Origin: Ammoniphilus sp. YIM 78166 | GTDB taxonomy: Bacteria; Bacillota; Bacilli; Aneurinibacillales; RAOX-1 | Direction: 5' to 3' | NCBI RefSeq assembly: GCF_004522215.1 | Contig: NZ_SDLR01000010.1 | Coordinates: 1-64,000, forward strand | DNA: 64,000 nucleotides | Shown: positions 25,969 through 36,500 of the stretch, in pieces | Layout of the letters: every line of letters starts with the position of its first letter | Position numbering within the stretch: position 1 is the stretch's first letter | Position numbers and translations under genes: made by a program | The notes under the pieces: model-generated | The model's database searches: none | The model's input: only the letters and a program-made list of their open reading frames with translations | Told to the model about the DNA's origin: nothing

Positions 25969-26946
25969 TCACTTTTGCTCCAAGAGCGCCGCGATGGCAT
26001 CAGCCACTCGAGGTGCATTATGTCGCAAGTAGGTTTCATATATGACGTAGTTATCTTGAATAATATCAAAACCAAATTTCTTTAAGCGCTCCTCGTCAAA
26101 CTGAACGGGAGACGCTCCCTTCTCCCGATAACGCTCCAACACCGCTTCCGGAATCTCTGCATTGTTTACGATGATCGTATCAAACAAGTCGGTCCCCACA
26201 TGATTATACAGCGCGTTGACATGATCGGACGCCGTGTAAAAATCTGTTTCCCCAGGTTGCGTCATGACATTGCAAATATAGGCCTTTTTGGCATGGGACT
26301 CGACAATCGCCTTCGAGATCCCAGGTACCAGCAAATTCGGAAGAATGCTTGTGTAAAGACTTCCTGGTCCCAGCAAAATCAAGTCTGCCTCCCGGATCGC
26401 TTCAATCGCATCGTCCAGCGGCTGCACATCTTTAGGCTCTAAAAAGACTCTCTTAATCTTTTTGCCGATCTTCGGGATCTGGGATTCCCCAACCACGATG
26501 GTTCCATCTTCCATCTCAGCTTTAAGGACAATGGCTTGATTAGCGGCAGGCAAAACCTGCCCCCGTACCGCGAGCACGCGACTAATCTCCTTGACCGCCG
26601 TGACAAAATCACCTGTAATCTCTTTCATGGCCGCAATAAACAAGTTTCCTAGGCTATGGCCAGCCAAACCGGCACCATTGACAAAACGATATTGAAACAA
26701 TCCAGCCAGCAAAGGCTCCGTATCGGCCAAGGCCACGATTACGTTGCGAATATCCCCAGGCGGGGGCATGGACATTTCTTCCCGCAAGCGTCCAGAGCTT
26801 CCCCCATCGTCAGCCACGGTGACAATCGCCGTGATATAAAAAGGCTTTTCCTTCAGCCCTCTCAGCAAGACCGATAGGCCTGTTCCCCCGCCAATGACAA
26901 CCACTTTACTTTTCGGTATCTCTTCTCCCGTTTGCCAGTCTTCCAT
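25969..26946 (-). CDS. yvcK: gluconeogenesis/morphogenesis factor YvcK
   Basis: 325 residues of the CofD-like family. N-terminal VVIGGGTGLSVLLRGLKEK nucleotide-binding loop, VADDGGSSGRLR and LGPGSLYTSILPNLLVPGI. In Bacillus it binds UDP-sugars and is needed for cell-wall synthesis during growth on gluconeogenic carbon. Sits between rapZ and whiA. Confidence 0.96.
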   Translation of the reverse strand: MEDWQTGEEIPKSKVVVIGGGTGLSVLLRGLKEKPFYITAIVTVADDGGSSGRLREEMSMPPPGDIRNVIVALADTEPLLAGLFQYRFVNGAGLAGHSLGNLFIAAMKEITGDFVTAVKEISRVLAVRGQVLPAANQAIVLKAEMEDGTIVVGESQIPKIGKKIKRVFLEPKDVQPLDDAIEAIREADLILLGPGSLYTSILPNLLVPGISKAIVESHAKKAYICNVMTQPGETDFYTASDHVNALYNHVGTDLFDTIIVNNAEIPEAVLERYREKGASPVQFDEERLKKFGFDIIQDNYVIYETYLRHNAPRVADAIAALLEQK

Positions 26947-26955
26947 GCCTTCACC

Positions 26956-27828
26956 TCACTTCCGGTCACGCTCGATATCTCGGTGGCTCACACGAGTCTG
27001 ATACTCCTCTTTAAACTTTTCACCCAGATACTCCGCGATCGAAACCGAACGATGCTTCCCTCCGGTACACCCTATTCCAATGACCAGCTGGCTCTTTCCT
27101 TCCTTCTGGTAATGGGGAAGCGAATAGCCTATGAAATCCAGTAGCCGTTCCACGAATTCATTGGTTTGTTCCCATTGGAACACATAGCCTGAGACCTCTT
27201 GATCCAGCCCCGTCTTGGGACGAAGCTCATCGATGTAATGAGGATTCGGCAAAAAGCGAACGTCAAACACCAGATCGGCATCAATCGGAATACCGTACTT
27301 AAATCCGAACGACGTGATATTGACCGTCATCTGGGACTTCATATTGGAATAATAGCCGGAGATCTTTTCTTTGAGCTGAACCGGCTTCATTTGGCTTGAA
27401 TCTAGAATCAAATTCGCGCGGCCCTTCAATTCCTCTAGCAGTCTTCGCTCGGCTAGGATCCCTTCTAGAGGCATGCCTTCGGGGGCAAGAGGATGACGTC
27501 GGCGCGTTTCTTTATAGCGTTGGACTAAGACCTGATCGGAAGCATCCAAGAAAAGAATCTGGTAATGGATATGCTCCATTTCTTCCAATCTGGACAAAGC
27601 ATCCGACAGGGTATCAAAAAACTCCCGACCTCTCAAATCTATGACGAGAGCGACTTTCTTAATGCGGCCGCCCGATTGTTCAATCAGTTCAGCGAATTTA
27701 GGTATTAGCAAAGGAGGTAAATTATCGACGCAGAAAAAGCCCAAATCCTCTAAGCTCTGCACAGCGACCGTTTTTCCTGCTCCAGACATTCCCGTAATAA
27801 TTAGTAGATTGATTTGCTTTTCGGTCAT
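26956..27828 (-). CDS. rapZ: RNase adapter / nucleotide-binding protein RapZ
   Basis: 290 residues. Walker A GMSGAGKT near residue 14 and the C-terminal CTGGKHRSV with following basic residues typical of RapZ/YvcJ, which binds nucleotides and, in enterobacteria, small RNA. First gene of the rapZ-yvcK-whiA-crh run. The NUDIX gene yvcI found between trxB and rapZ in Bacillus subtilis is absent. Confidence 0.95.
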   Translation of the reverse strand: MTEKQINLLIITGMSGAGKTVAVQSLEDLGFFCVDNLPPLLIPKFAELIEQSGGRIKKVALVIDLRGREFFDTLSDALSRLEEMEHIHYQILFLDASDQVLVQRYKETRRRHPLAPEGMPLEGILAERRLLEELKGRANLILDSSQMKPVQLKEKISGYYSNMKSQMTVNITSFGFKYGIPIDADLVFDVRFLPNPHYIDELRPKTGLDQEVSGYVFQWEQTNEFVERLLDFIGYSLPHYQKEGKSQLVIGIGCTGGKHRSVSIAEYLGEKFKEEYQTRVSHRDIERDRK

Positions 27829-27898
27829 GAATCCTCACCCCTTCTCCCTAGAATACCACCAATCCCCACGTACAACAATTTTTTTTGCTGGTAAGCCC

Positions 27899-27932
27899 AA
27901 AAAAGTGGCGTGATTCATTCGAATCACGCCTC
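27899..27932 (-). terminator. intrinsic terminator after trxB
   Basis: GGCGTGATTC pairs with GAATCACGCC, followed by ACTTTTTT on the minus strand. Confidence 0.85.
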
Positions 27933-28016
27933 AAGGTTTATATTATAAGGGGGTCAATTTGATAATTTTATTATATGCTACGAATGTTTCAAGAGTGTTA
28001 CAAAAAGATTAAAATT

Positions 28017-28982
28017 TTATTTTGTTTGTGACGCCGCTTGCTCTTCTTTTAATCTTTCTTCTAAGTCTTCTACGTAATGCTGAGCACTCTGTGCAGCCAC
28101 CCCGCCGTCACCAGTCGCCGTCACGACTTGACGCAGCATCTTATCTCGAACATCGCCCGCCGCAAAGATACCAGGCACGCTGGTTTTCATTTTTTCATCG
28201 GTAAGCACGTAGCCTGCCTCATTGGTAATGCCCAGTCCTTGCACCGCTTTGGACAAGGGATCCATCCCTACGTAAATGAATACCCCTTCGCATGGAAAAT
28301 CCGTCTGCTCGCCAGTTTTGAGGTTTTCTAGCAGAACAGAAGCTACCTTATTCTCCCCACGAATCTCCTTCACCGCCGTATCCCAGATCACTTCTATTTT
28401 CGGATTTTCAAAGGCACGCTTTTGGATAATCTTCTGCGCACGGAATTGATCTCTACGGTGAACGATGGTTACCTTCGTGGCAAAACGAGTCAAGAAGATC
28501 GCTTCTTCCACCGCTGAATCTCCGCCCCCTACTACCACAAGCTCTTTGTTACGGAAGAAGGCACCGTCACATACCGCACAGTAGGACACCCCGCGTCCGG
28601 ATAGGTCTCTTTCACCCGGAGCGCCTAGCTCGCGATGCTCAGCTCCAGTAGCTACAATAATGGATTTGGCTAGATATTCTTTGTTGCCGGCTTTGACTGT
28701 TTTATATGGATAGCCATCCTGGATCTCTTGGATATCCCCATACGCATACTCAGCCCCAAACTTCTTAGCATGCTCAAACATCTTGTTCGATAAATCAGGG
28801 CCCAAAATGGATTCATACCCCGGATAGTTTTCGATATCCTCCGTATTGGCCATCTGACCACCTGGAATGCCTCTCTCCAGCATTAACGTGGACATATTTG
28901 CTCTAGAAGTATAAACAGCGGCGGTCATCCCTGCCGGGCCCGCACCCGCAATAATCACATCATAAATTTTTTGTTCGGACAT
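28017..28982 (-). CDS. trxB: thioredoxin-disulfide reductase
   Basis: 321 residues. FAD-binding GAGPAGMTAAVY, redox-active CAVCDG (about 140-145), NADPH-binding VGGGDSAVEEA, and C-terminal FAD site GIFAAGDVRD. Reduces thioredoxin with NADPH. Own promoter and terminator. Confidence 0.97.
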   Translation of the reverse strand: MSEQKIYDVIIAGAGPAGMTAAVYTSRANMSTLMLERGIPGGQMANTEDIENYPGYESILGPDLSNKMFEHAKKFGAEYAYGDIQEIQDGYPYKTVKAGNKEYLAKSIIVATGAEHRELGAPGERDLSGRGVSYCAVCDGAFFRNKELVVVGGGDSAVEEAIFLTRFATKVTIVHRRDQFRAQKIIQKRAFENPKIEVIWDTAVKEIRGENKVASVLLENLKTGEQTDFPCEGVFIYVGMDPLSKAVQGLGITNEAGYVLTDEKMKTSVPGIFAAGDVRDKMLRQVVTATGDGGVAAQSAQHYVEDLEERLKEEQAASQTK

Positions 28983-29031
28983 ACCGATCCCTCTCTCCTC
29001 CGGATTGGAAATAATATATGTTCTAGTAGTT

Positions 29032-29060
29032 AGTATACAAGATATTTATAATTATTACAA
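29032..29060 (-). promoter_or_regulatory. trxB promoter
   Basis: Minus-strand TTGTAA (29060-29055), 17 bases, TATACT (29037-29032), 50 bases before the trxB ATG. Lies just outside the 82-bp array. Confidence 0.75.
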
Positions 29061-29089
29061 ATAAAGTTTATGTAAAGGGATGGGGTGGG

Positions 29090-29740
29090 CGAGTCGACAC
29101 CTTTTCGGGCGTTTGAAAGCTACTTTTGGGCGCTTCACCTGCCGAATTGGGCGCTCCTGACACGATCGGGCGACCCAACTCCCTTTTCGGGCGATCACCT
29201 GCTACTTTCGGGCGCTTCCCCGCCTGAATTGGGCGCTCCCGACACGATCGGGCGACCCAACTCCCTTTTCGGGCGATCCAAACCGACTTTTGGGCGATCC
29301 CCCTACTGAATTGGGCGCCTCCCACACGATCGGGCGACCCAACTCCCTTTTCGGGCGATCCAAACCGACTTTTGGGCGCTTCCCCTACTGAATTGGGCGC
29401 CTCCCACACGATCGGGCGACCCAACTCCCTTTTCGGGCGATCCAAACCGACTTTTGGGCGCTTCCCCGCCTGAATTGGGCGCTCCCCACACGATTGGGCG
29501 ACCCAACTCCCTTTTCGGGCGATCCAAACCGACTTTTGGGCGATCCCCCTACTGAATTGGGCGCCTCCCACACGATCGGGCGACCCAACTCCCTTTTCGG
29601 GCGATCTGCTGCTACTTTTGGGCGCTTCACCTGCCGAATTGGGCGCTCCCCACACGATTGGGCGACCCAACTCCCTTTTCGGGCGATCCGCTGCTACTTT
29701 TGGGCGCTTTCCCTCCGTAATTGGGCGCCCCGCCCGCCGC
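29090..29740. repeat. tandem array, 82-bp unit, about 8 copies
   Basis: The landmark CACGATYGGGCGACCC recurs at about 29161, 29243, 29326, 29408, 29490, 29572 and 29655 (82-bp steps). Each unit carries four GGGCG motifs about 20 bases apart, each in a different short context (AATTGGGCG, TCGGGCGA, TTTTCGGGCG, TTTTGGGCG). No gene: open frames through it reflect the repeat composition. Confidence 0.95.
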
Positions 29741-29763
29741 GTCCCGCACTCCCCACGAACCCA

Positions 29764-29793
29764 CAAAAAAAGAACCCTACAACATAGGGTTCT
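29764..29793 (-). terminator. intrinsic terminator containing the TPR-gene stop codon
   Basis: AGAACCCTA pairs with TAGGGTTCT and seven T follow. The TAG stop (29777-29779) lies at the top of the stem. Confidence 0.85.
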
Positions 29794-31390
29794 TTCCTTT
29801 CTCAATCTCGGTCTCAATCGTTTCAATATGCTTGCGGATCGTCTTGGCTGAAGTCCCGTACTTCTCCGCAACAAGCTCCAGGCTTTCCACCGTTACCATG
29901 CCTTCCAAGGCAGCGGCCCAAGCCTCTGGCTTTCGGATGACGGGAGTGGCCGGGTACGTCAGGTGGATGAACTGGGACCATATCTCTCCGGCTTGCTTTC
30001 CTTGCGCCTCCGTGAGGCCAGGCAAAAGGGACTCGAGTACACGGTGCCAGGTTTTGCGCCAAGGAATCTTGGTCTCCGAAGAGTAGCCCAGCGTCTTGAG
30101 GACGAATCGCGCAATCTTCTTTAGCTCCTCATCCTCATCGGACTGCTGGACAAATTCCAGCAGTGCCTCAATCACCTCTTGATCCCCCAGCCACTCAAAC
30201 GCTTGTAAGACTTGCAGCTTGGTTTCACGGTCCCCGTGCCGCAAGGCCCAGAGGAAGGAAGAACGGATAAAGGGATCATGCTCCACTTCCTGCTGGAGGG
30301 AAGGCTCAGGCAAATGCGAGCTTCCGCTTTTCTTTTTCTTTTCGTAATTCGGCAGATGATAGTAGTAGGGAATATCCCGATCTAGTGTTTCTCCTTGCTT
30401 CAGCATCTCGAGGTAGTAAGGCGCGATAGGAGACTCCGGATCTTCTAACCGGACGAGTTTCCAATACTTCTCTGCTTCTTTCTGTCGGCCGGAATTAAAA
30501 GCAGCCACCGCACAGTAATGAAACAAGTGAAAATCAAGCTGCCAAGCATAAGCAGACATCTTCTTAAACAGCTTGTAAGCCGCCTCATGCTCGCCCATGA
30601 CGCCAAGGGTAATGCCTAGCTTATAGGCTTGGTCGTATTGCAACGGGACGAGCTTTCTCAAGTTGCCTAGCAGCTCTTCTAGCTTTTGGTGCTCCTGCTG
30701 CTGGTAATATAAAATCGCCAGATTGCATAAGGCATGAATATTATGAGGCTCTTGCTCTAGCACTTGGTCGATCATGTCTCCCGCTTTTTCAAACTCACCC
30801 TTATAGTAATAGCAAAGAGACAGATTATTACTCGCCGCCAGGAAGTCAGGATATTCCTCAATCAGCTTCACTAACAGCTTCTCTGCCTGCTGAAAGCTTC
30901 CTTCCTCCATGAGAGCTCTCGCTTTTTCATGGCGCTGGGTTTTTTCGTCTAAGGGCACCGGCTCCTCATCCATGGGATGGGCGTGGTCCAACTCCCCCTG
31001 CAAATACACAAGCAGCTCCTCTGCATCCGAAGCATAGCGGCCTTTAGGGTCATGCTGAAGATACACATGGGCATGCTCTTCGGCTTTCTCCAGCATATCC
31101 AGATAGACATAGTTGCACGCTAAATAATAGTGACACTCGATCGTATTCTCATCTAGCTTCTGCAAGACGTAATGCAAAATCTCATTGGATTCCTGATATT
31201 TTCCAAGATGTCCGAGTACGCCAGCCATATTGCAAAAAAGTAAAGGATTATGCGGTTCGATCTCCACGGCTTTTTTATAGTAGTGAAGAGCTTTGGGATA
31301 ATTATAGCGATCAAGCGACTTGTTCGCTCGTTCTATATAGAAATCAGCACTAATCGAAAAAGGAATAACATTTTTGGGCTTTAAAGGCAT
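29777..31390 (-). CDS. TPR-repeat protein (YvcD-like)
   Basis: 537 residues with at least six tetratricopeptide repeats (for example NYPKALHYYKKAVEIEPHN, and YYKGEFEKAGDMIDQVLEQEP) over residues 10-330, then a helical C-terminal part ending in a helix-turn-helix-like SLELVAEKYGTSAKTIRKHI. A scaffold for protein binding; partners unknown. Bacillus subtilis has a TPR gene (yvcD) at the same place near trxB. The last conserved core gene before the accessory block. Confidence 0.85.
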   Translation of the reverse strand: MPLKPKNVIPFSISADFYIERANKSLDRYNYPKALHYYKKAVEIEPHNPLLFCNMAGVLGHLGKYQESNEILHYVLQKLDENTIECHYYLACNYVYLDMLEKAEEHAHVYLQHDPKGRYASDAEELLVYLQGELDHAHPMDEEPVPLDEKTQRHEKARALMEEGSFQQAEKLLVKLIEEYPDFLAASNNLSLCYYYKGEFEKAGDMIDQVLEQEPHNIHALCNLAILYYQQQEHQKLEELLGNLRKLVPLQYDQAYKLGITLGVMGEHEAAYKLFKKMSAYAWQLDFHLFHYCAVAAFNSGRQKEAEKYWKLVRLEDPESPIAPYYLEMLKQGETLDRDIPYYYHLPNYEKKKKSGSSHLPEPSLQQEVEHDPFIRSSFLWALRHGDRETKLQVLQAFEWLGDQEVIEALLEFVQQSDEDEELKKIARFVLKTLGYSSETKIPWRKTWHRVLESLLPGLTEAQGKQAGEIWSQFIHLTYPATPVIRKPEAWAAALEGMVTVESLELVAEKYGTSAKTIRKHIETIETEIEKGKNPML

Positions 31391-31462
31391 ACAGACTCCT
31401 CACATCCAATCGTTATGCTATAAGTATAACACATCTGCTGGAGAGAAGTTAGAGACCATATG

Positions 31463-32869
31463 CTAGGTGGGCCTGTTCAAAATCAAGGAAAACACGGTCC
31501 CTTCCGCTGTACTTTGCTTCAGCAGGAGGTCACCTCCCAAGGCCTTTGCCATCATTTTGCTATATGGCAGTCCTAGTCCCAATCCTCGGATCCGATGTTT
31601 TTTGTCCATTCCTCTATAAAATTTTTCAAAAATGAGCGGCTGTTCCTCTTGAGGGATACCGGGACCCTCGTCCAACACATCCACTCTCACTTCCTGCTCC
31701 CGTTGATAAAGCGTCACTTGCAGTTTGCCCTCGTCAAGCATGGCCTGCTTCGCATTGTTGAGGAGATTCGTTAAAATCTGCTGCACCCGCAAAGGATCAG
31801 TAGCCATCAGGATGCTTTGCTCTGGAAGGATAGTTTCGACCTGAAGGTTTCCCTGACCCTGGACAATGGTCCACTGATAAGTGATTTCCTGTATCAGCTG
31901 GTTCAGATCAGTCACCTCTTTATGAACGGTCACATCCCCTACGGCAAAGGAATTAAAATCCAGCAGGTCTTCTACCATTTTTTGCAGGCTGACGGTATCC
32001 TTGAGGGAGATGTCCAAAAACTCCTTGGCCTCCTCGCCGCTCACCACTTCATCCCTCACCGCTTGGACAAGCGCGCTTATCGAGGTAACCGGGGTCTTGA
32101 GCTCATGTGTTACCCCTGCCAGCAGCTCGGTTCGCATCACTTCGGCTTTTTCCAAGCGGTCGGCCATGTCCTTAAAGGACTCTACGAGTTCATAGATCTC
32201 CTTTTCCTTGATCTCTCGATCCAATTCAAGCTGATAGTTTCCGGTAACAATTTGTTTGGCCGCCTCGGCTACCTCCTTGATCGGCTGCGAGAGCTTTCGC
32301 GTGAGCAAATAGATGACCCCCCAACCGAGCACCCCTAAACTCGCCAGCATGATCACGAGAAATTGAAAGGGCTCCTTGCTGACCATGAGCCCCATATGAG
32401 GCTGCAGCAGGATGACCCAGCCGACAGGCGCTCCTTGCCTCTCCATCTGTCTGGTGATGACAAAGGCTTCCTTGCCTTCTCCAAAAGAAATCTTCTGAAC
32501 AGGCTCCTGTGGATCCAACGGGATACGGTACTGCTCCGGTAGAGGAGCCCGCTTAGGATAAATCAACTGCTGATCTTGATCTAAAATGAGGAATATGAGT
32601 CTTCCTCCCAGCTCGAGAAAACGGGCCCGGCGGTCAATAATCCCTTGTAGAGAAGGGTCGACTTGCAGGTTCCCTTCGGAGTCGACGACCCGATCGGCAA
32701 TTTCTTCTGCCAGCATGCTCATCATGCCCAACCTTTTTTCCGTCGCTTGGTACTGCAGCCAGAAAAAGGAGAACACCCCGATCACCAGCAGCCCAGTAAC
32801 CAGCGTTAGAACATATCGGGTGGTCCAATATTGAAGCAGTGTTTTTCGCTTATCGTGGTTCATAAACAC
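31463..32869 (-). CDS. sensor histidine kinase
   Basis: 468 residues. Two membrane segments (about 15-37 and 165-188) flank an extracytoplasmic sensor region; a HAMP domain follows, then the phospho-acceptor H box GVTHELKTPVTS and an ATPase domain (NLLNNAKQAM, DEGPGIPQEE, GLGLGLPYSK). The start is a GTG overlapping the response-regulator gene by 20 bases, so the two are coupled. As last gene of the efflux operon it probably senses a drug or envelope stress. Confidence 0.93.
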   Translation of the reverse strand: MFMNHDKRKTLLQYWTTRYVLTLVTGLLVIGVFSFFWLQYQATEKRLGMMSMLAEEIADRVVDSEGNLQVDPSLQGIIDRRARFLELGGRLIFLILDQDQQLIYPKRAPLPEQYRIPLDPQEPVQKISFGEGKEAFVITRQMERQGAPVGWVILLQPHMGLMVSKEPFQFLVIMLASLGVLGWGVIYLLTRKLSQPIKEVAEAAKQIVTGNYQLELDREIKEKEIYELVESFKDMADRLEKAEVMRTELLAGVTHELKTPVTSISALVQAVRDEVVSGEEAKEFLDISLKDTVSLQKMVEDLLDFNSFAVGDVTVHKEVTDLNQLIQEITYQWTIVQGQGNLQVETILPEQSILMATDPLRVQQILTNLLNNAKQAMLDEGKLQVTLYQREQEVRVDVLDEGPGIPQEEQPLIFEKFYRGMDKKHRIRGLGLGLPYSKMMAKALGGDLLLKQSTAEGTVFSLILNRPT

Positions 32870-33539
32870 AAAATTGGTACCCCAATCCTCGCATCGTTCG
32901 TATTTCCCCTTGGGTGGCGGGCCAATGGATCAAGCTTTGCCGAATGCGCTTGATGGCCAAGTCCACGGCGCGGTCGCTTCCTTCGTAATCCAGCCCCCAT
33001 ACGCATTCAATGAGCTGCTCCCGGGTAAACAACTGATTGGGATGCTGAGCTAGAAACAAAAGCAAGGACAAATCGCGCGGGGTTAGCGTAAGCTCGACCC
33101 CATGCAGCGTAATCAGGTGGGCCTTAAAGTCCACTTTTAAATGGCCAAATACCTTGGCCTGGGGATGAACGGCCATCGGAGTGGAACGACGAAGCACGGC
33201 GTTTACCCGGGCGACGACTTCCTCCGCGACAAAAGGCTTGGTGATATAATCATCCGCCCCCTGATTTAACCCCATCAGCTTTTGCTGGGTTTGCCCAAGA
33301 GCCGTCAGCATAATCACCGGACAAGCGCTTCGTTCGCGAATATAGTTCAGCAGGTCCCACCCATCGCGCCCAGGCAGCATCACATCCAAAAGCACAAGGG
33401 AAGGCTGCATCGTCTGCAGCAGGTGGACGGCTTCGTCCCCATCAAAAGCTTGTACAACCTCATATTTCGCTTTTTCCAAATAGACTTTCAACACCCGCGA
33501 AATGGCCCGCTCATCTTCAATAATGAGGATGGTCTTCAT
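32850..33539 (-). CDS. OmpR-family response regulator
   Basis: 229 residues. Receiver domain with acidic pocket EDE, phospho-Asp in LLDVMLPGRDGWD and Lys in YITKPF; winged-helix DNA-binding domain in the C-terminal half (TLTPRDLSLLLFLAQHPNQL). Partner of the overlapping kinase. A direct repeat before the operon (39514-39531) is a likely binding site. Confidence 0.95.
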   Translation of the reverse strand: MKTILIIEDERAISRVLKVYLEKAKYEVVQAFDGDEAVHLLQTMQPSLVLLDVMLPGRDGWDLLNYIRERSACPVIMLTALGQTQQKLMGLNQGADDYITKPFVAEEVVARVNAVLRRSTPMAVHPQAKVFGHLKVDFKAHLITLHGVELTLTPRDLSLLLFLAQHPNQLFTREQLIECVWGLDYEGSDRAVDLAIKRIRQSLIHWPATQGEIRTMRGLGYQFCVYEPR

Positions 33540-33557
33540 AGTAATCCCCCCTCTATT

Positions 33558-36500
33558 TCAACTTTGAATATCGATTTGCTGGGTTGGTGCTTGTCTCGGG
33601 CGGAATAGATTTGTCACCCATTTACCGAAATCCTCAATGATGGAATACATCACAGGGACAAAGAACAAGGTAAAGAACATGGATACACTTAACCCAAAGA
33701 TCGTAACGACCCCAATCGGCTGCTGCATTTCACTTCCTTCCCCTAGTCCAAGGGATAAAGGCAGCATTCCCAAAACCGTGGTAATCGTCGTCATCAGAAT
33801 CGGACGCAGACGGCTGCGTCCGGCTTCGATAATGGCTTCTTTATAATCCGTCCCTCCTCGCTTAAGCTGGTTGATATAATCGACCAGAATGATCGCATTG
33901 TTGACCACGATACCGGCCAAGATAATCATCCCAATAAAGGTCGGGAAGCTTAAGGGCAAGCCGGTGGTCTTGAGTCCCAAGATAACCCCGACCACTGTGG
34001 TAGGCAGGGCAAACATGACGATAAAAGGATGAATGAACGATTCGAATTGAACCGCCATCACGGTGTACACGAGGAAGATTGCTAACGCAATCATCAGCAA
34101 GAGATTGCCTACGGAATTGTCAAATTCTTGGCGCGTTCCGCCGGTCGTAACTTCGTAGCCATTCGGTACAGGAAGTCCGGCTAACAGCTGGTTCACTTGC
34201 TGCGTCACCTGGGCCGCGGAAGCCCCTTCTGTTACGTCAGCCGTTAACGTGTACATTTGCCGCTGATTTTCCCGCTGGATCGAAACCGGTCCTTTGGTTT
34301 CTTGAATGCTGGCTATCGCGGTTAACGGAATATACTGACCTGCCGAGGTTTTGAGCAGGAATCCCTGCAAATCGGCGATGCTGTCCGACTCCTCTTCCGG
34401 ATAGCGCACCATCACATTGTATTCTTTGCCGTCCTGTTGTAGCCTTGCCGCTGAAATTCCGTTAAACACGGTACTCATCTGATCCATCACCTGTCCTTGG
34501 GTTAAACCATATCGAACGGCGACCGGCTCATCCACTCGGATGGTGTATTGAGGGCGTCCATTGATGCTGGGGATTTCTACATTCTCGATCGAAGGAATCC
34601 TGGAAAGCAGCAAATCCACTTGTTCCAAGAGCGTGTGCAGCACTTCTTGGTCCGGACCCGCCAAGCTCACGGTGAGGGCCGATCCTCCCCCTCCTGCTGC
34701 CCGGAATGCACGGCCTGCCGAGAAACTAACCCCCACAATCTCCCGCCTCAAGTCCGCTTGAATCGCAGCGGAAAGCTCTGCAGTCGTTCGACGTTGTTCA
34801 CTTTTTGGAGGCAACTGCAACGCGATACTGATCTGCGTAGATCGAATCGACGTTTGCTGCAGCTTGATTTCATCCTGATATTTAGCCAACACGGCTTCAG
34901 CCTGATTCGCAAATCCTTCAATCTGAGTAAATTCCGTTCCTTCATCAAAGCGAGCCGTTAGATTAATCCGTTCTTCCGCCGAGCGCGGGAAGGTCTCCAC
35001 ATCCAAGGTAGCGAAAAGCAAGGTGCTCCCTACGGTGAGGGCGGCCACGCCCAGCACCACGAGCCATCGGAACCGCAAGCTGAACCGCAGCACTCGTTCA
35101 TACAGCCACGTGAGCCCTCGCATCCAGACTGGATCCTTCGCCCATTTTTCTGCGTTTCGACTGTTGAGCATCTTGGAGGCCACCATAGGCACCAACGTAA
35201 TGGCGACTAATAAAGCAGTGACGAGCGAGAACGAAACGACAATCGCCAAGGGCAAGAATAAATTGGCAATTTGACCGGTGCCAAGCAGAACGAGAGGAAG
35301 AAATACGACCAGCGTGGTCGTCGTAGAGGCGATCACAGCCGAGACCAGTTCGCTTCCTCCTTTTATAGCGGCTTCCTTTGCACTGACCCCATTTTGCTTA
35401 TACTTCATGATATTTTCCAAGATCACTATGGAACTGTCCACCATCATCCCAATCCCCAGAGCTAAACCGGATAACGTGATGACGTTTAAGGTCTGCCCGG
35501 AATAGCGAATCAGAATAAAGGTGGCCACGATGGCAATCGGGATGGACACCCCGATAACCAGCGTAGCCCTTACGCTGCGCAAGAAGAATAACAAAACGAA
35601 TACGGCAAAGGCCCCCCCAACCGCCATCGCTTGGGTCACTCCGCTGATCGCATTGCGGATAAAAGTAGACTGGTCATTAACTGTTACCAGCTCAATGCCT
35701 TCGGCCAGCTCTTTTTGTAGAGAGGCCATCGTTTCATAAATACGATCGGCAACCCCCACCGTATTGCTTCCCGACTGCTTGGAAATGGACATCAAGACGC
35801 CTGGCACCTGATTGATTCGCGTAATGGACTGAACCTCGCTGGAGATGTCCGTAATCGTTGCAATATCGGCCACGGTAATGGTTTGACTGTCTCCCAATCG
35901 AATCGGCGTGGTTGCAATCTGATCGAGGGAGGTGTATTCCCCATCAACCCGGATTTGGATATCTTCATCGCCTTTGGGTACGGATCCTACGGTATTGGAG
36001 GTGTTTTTCGTGCGAATCGCATTCGCTACATCGCTTGCTGTTAGGTTATACTGCTGGAGCAAAAGAGGGTTGAGCGTCAAGCGAAGCTCTGCTGACCTTC
36101 CCCCCTCTACCGAGACCCCAGCTACCCCATCAATCCGTTCGAATTGAGGACTGATGTCGTTGGCCAGCTTTTCGAGGTTGGCCGTATCTCTTCCGACCAG
36201 CGCAAGCGTCATAATCGGTGTACTGTTGATATCGAACTGAGAAACCGTTGGCGTCTCCACGCTGTCTGGCAGGGATCGCGACATGCGGGACATGCGCTGC
36301 TGAAGCTCGGAGGCCGCTTTGTCTAAAGGAATCGAGTCGTCAAACGTAACCCGAATCCGCACAGAGCCGGTACTGGTCGTCGACACCATCGAGTCCACGC
36401 CATTCATCGAAGCAATCTGCGCCTCAATCGGCTTCGTCACCATTCTCTCCATATCTTGCGGAGCTACATTACTATAATTGGCGGTCACGGTGACCGTAGG

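Noticed and set aside
29068..29874. 268-residue minus-strand frame and several shorter frames on both strands through the 82-bp array
   Set aside because: Composed only of the repeat translated in shifting frames, no ribosome site, overlaps the true TPR gene end and its terminator.
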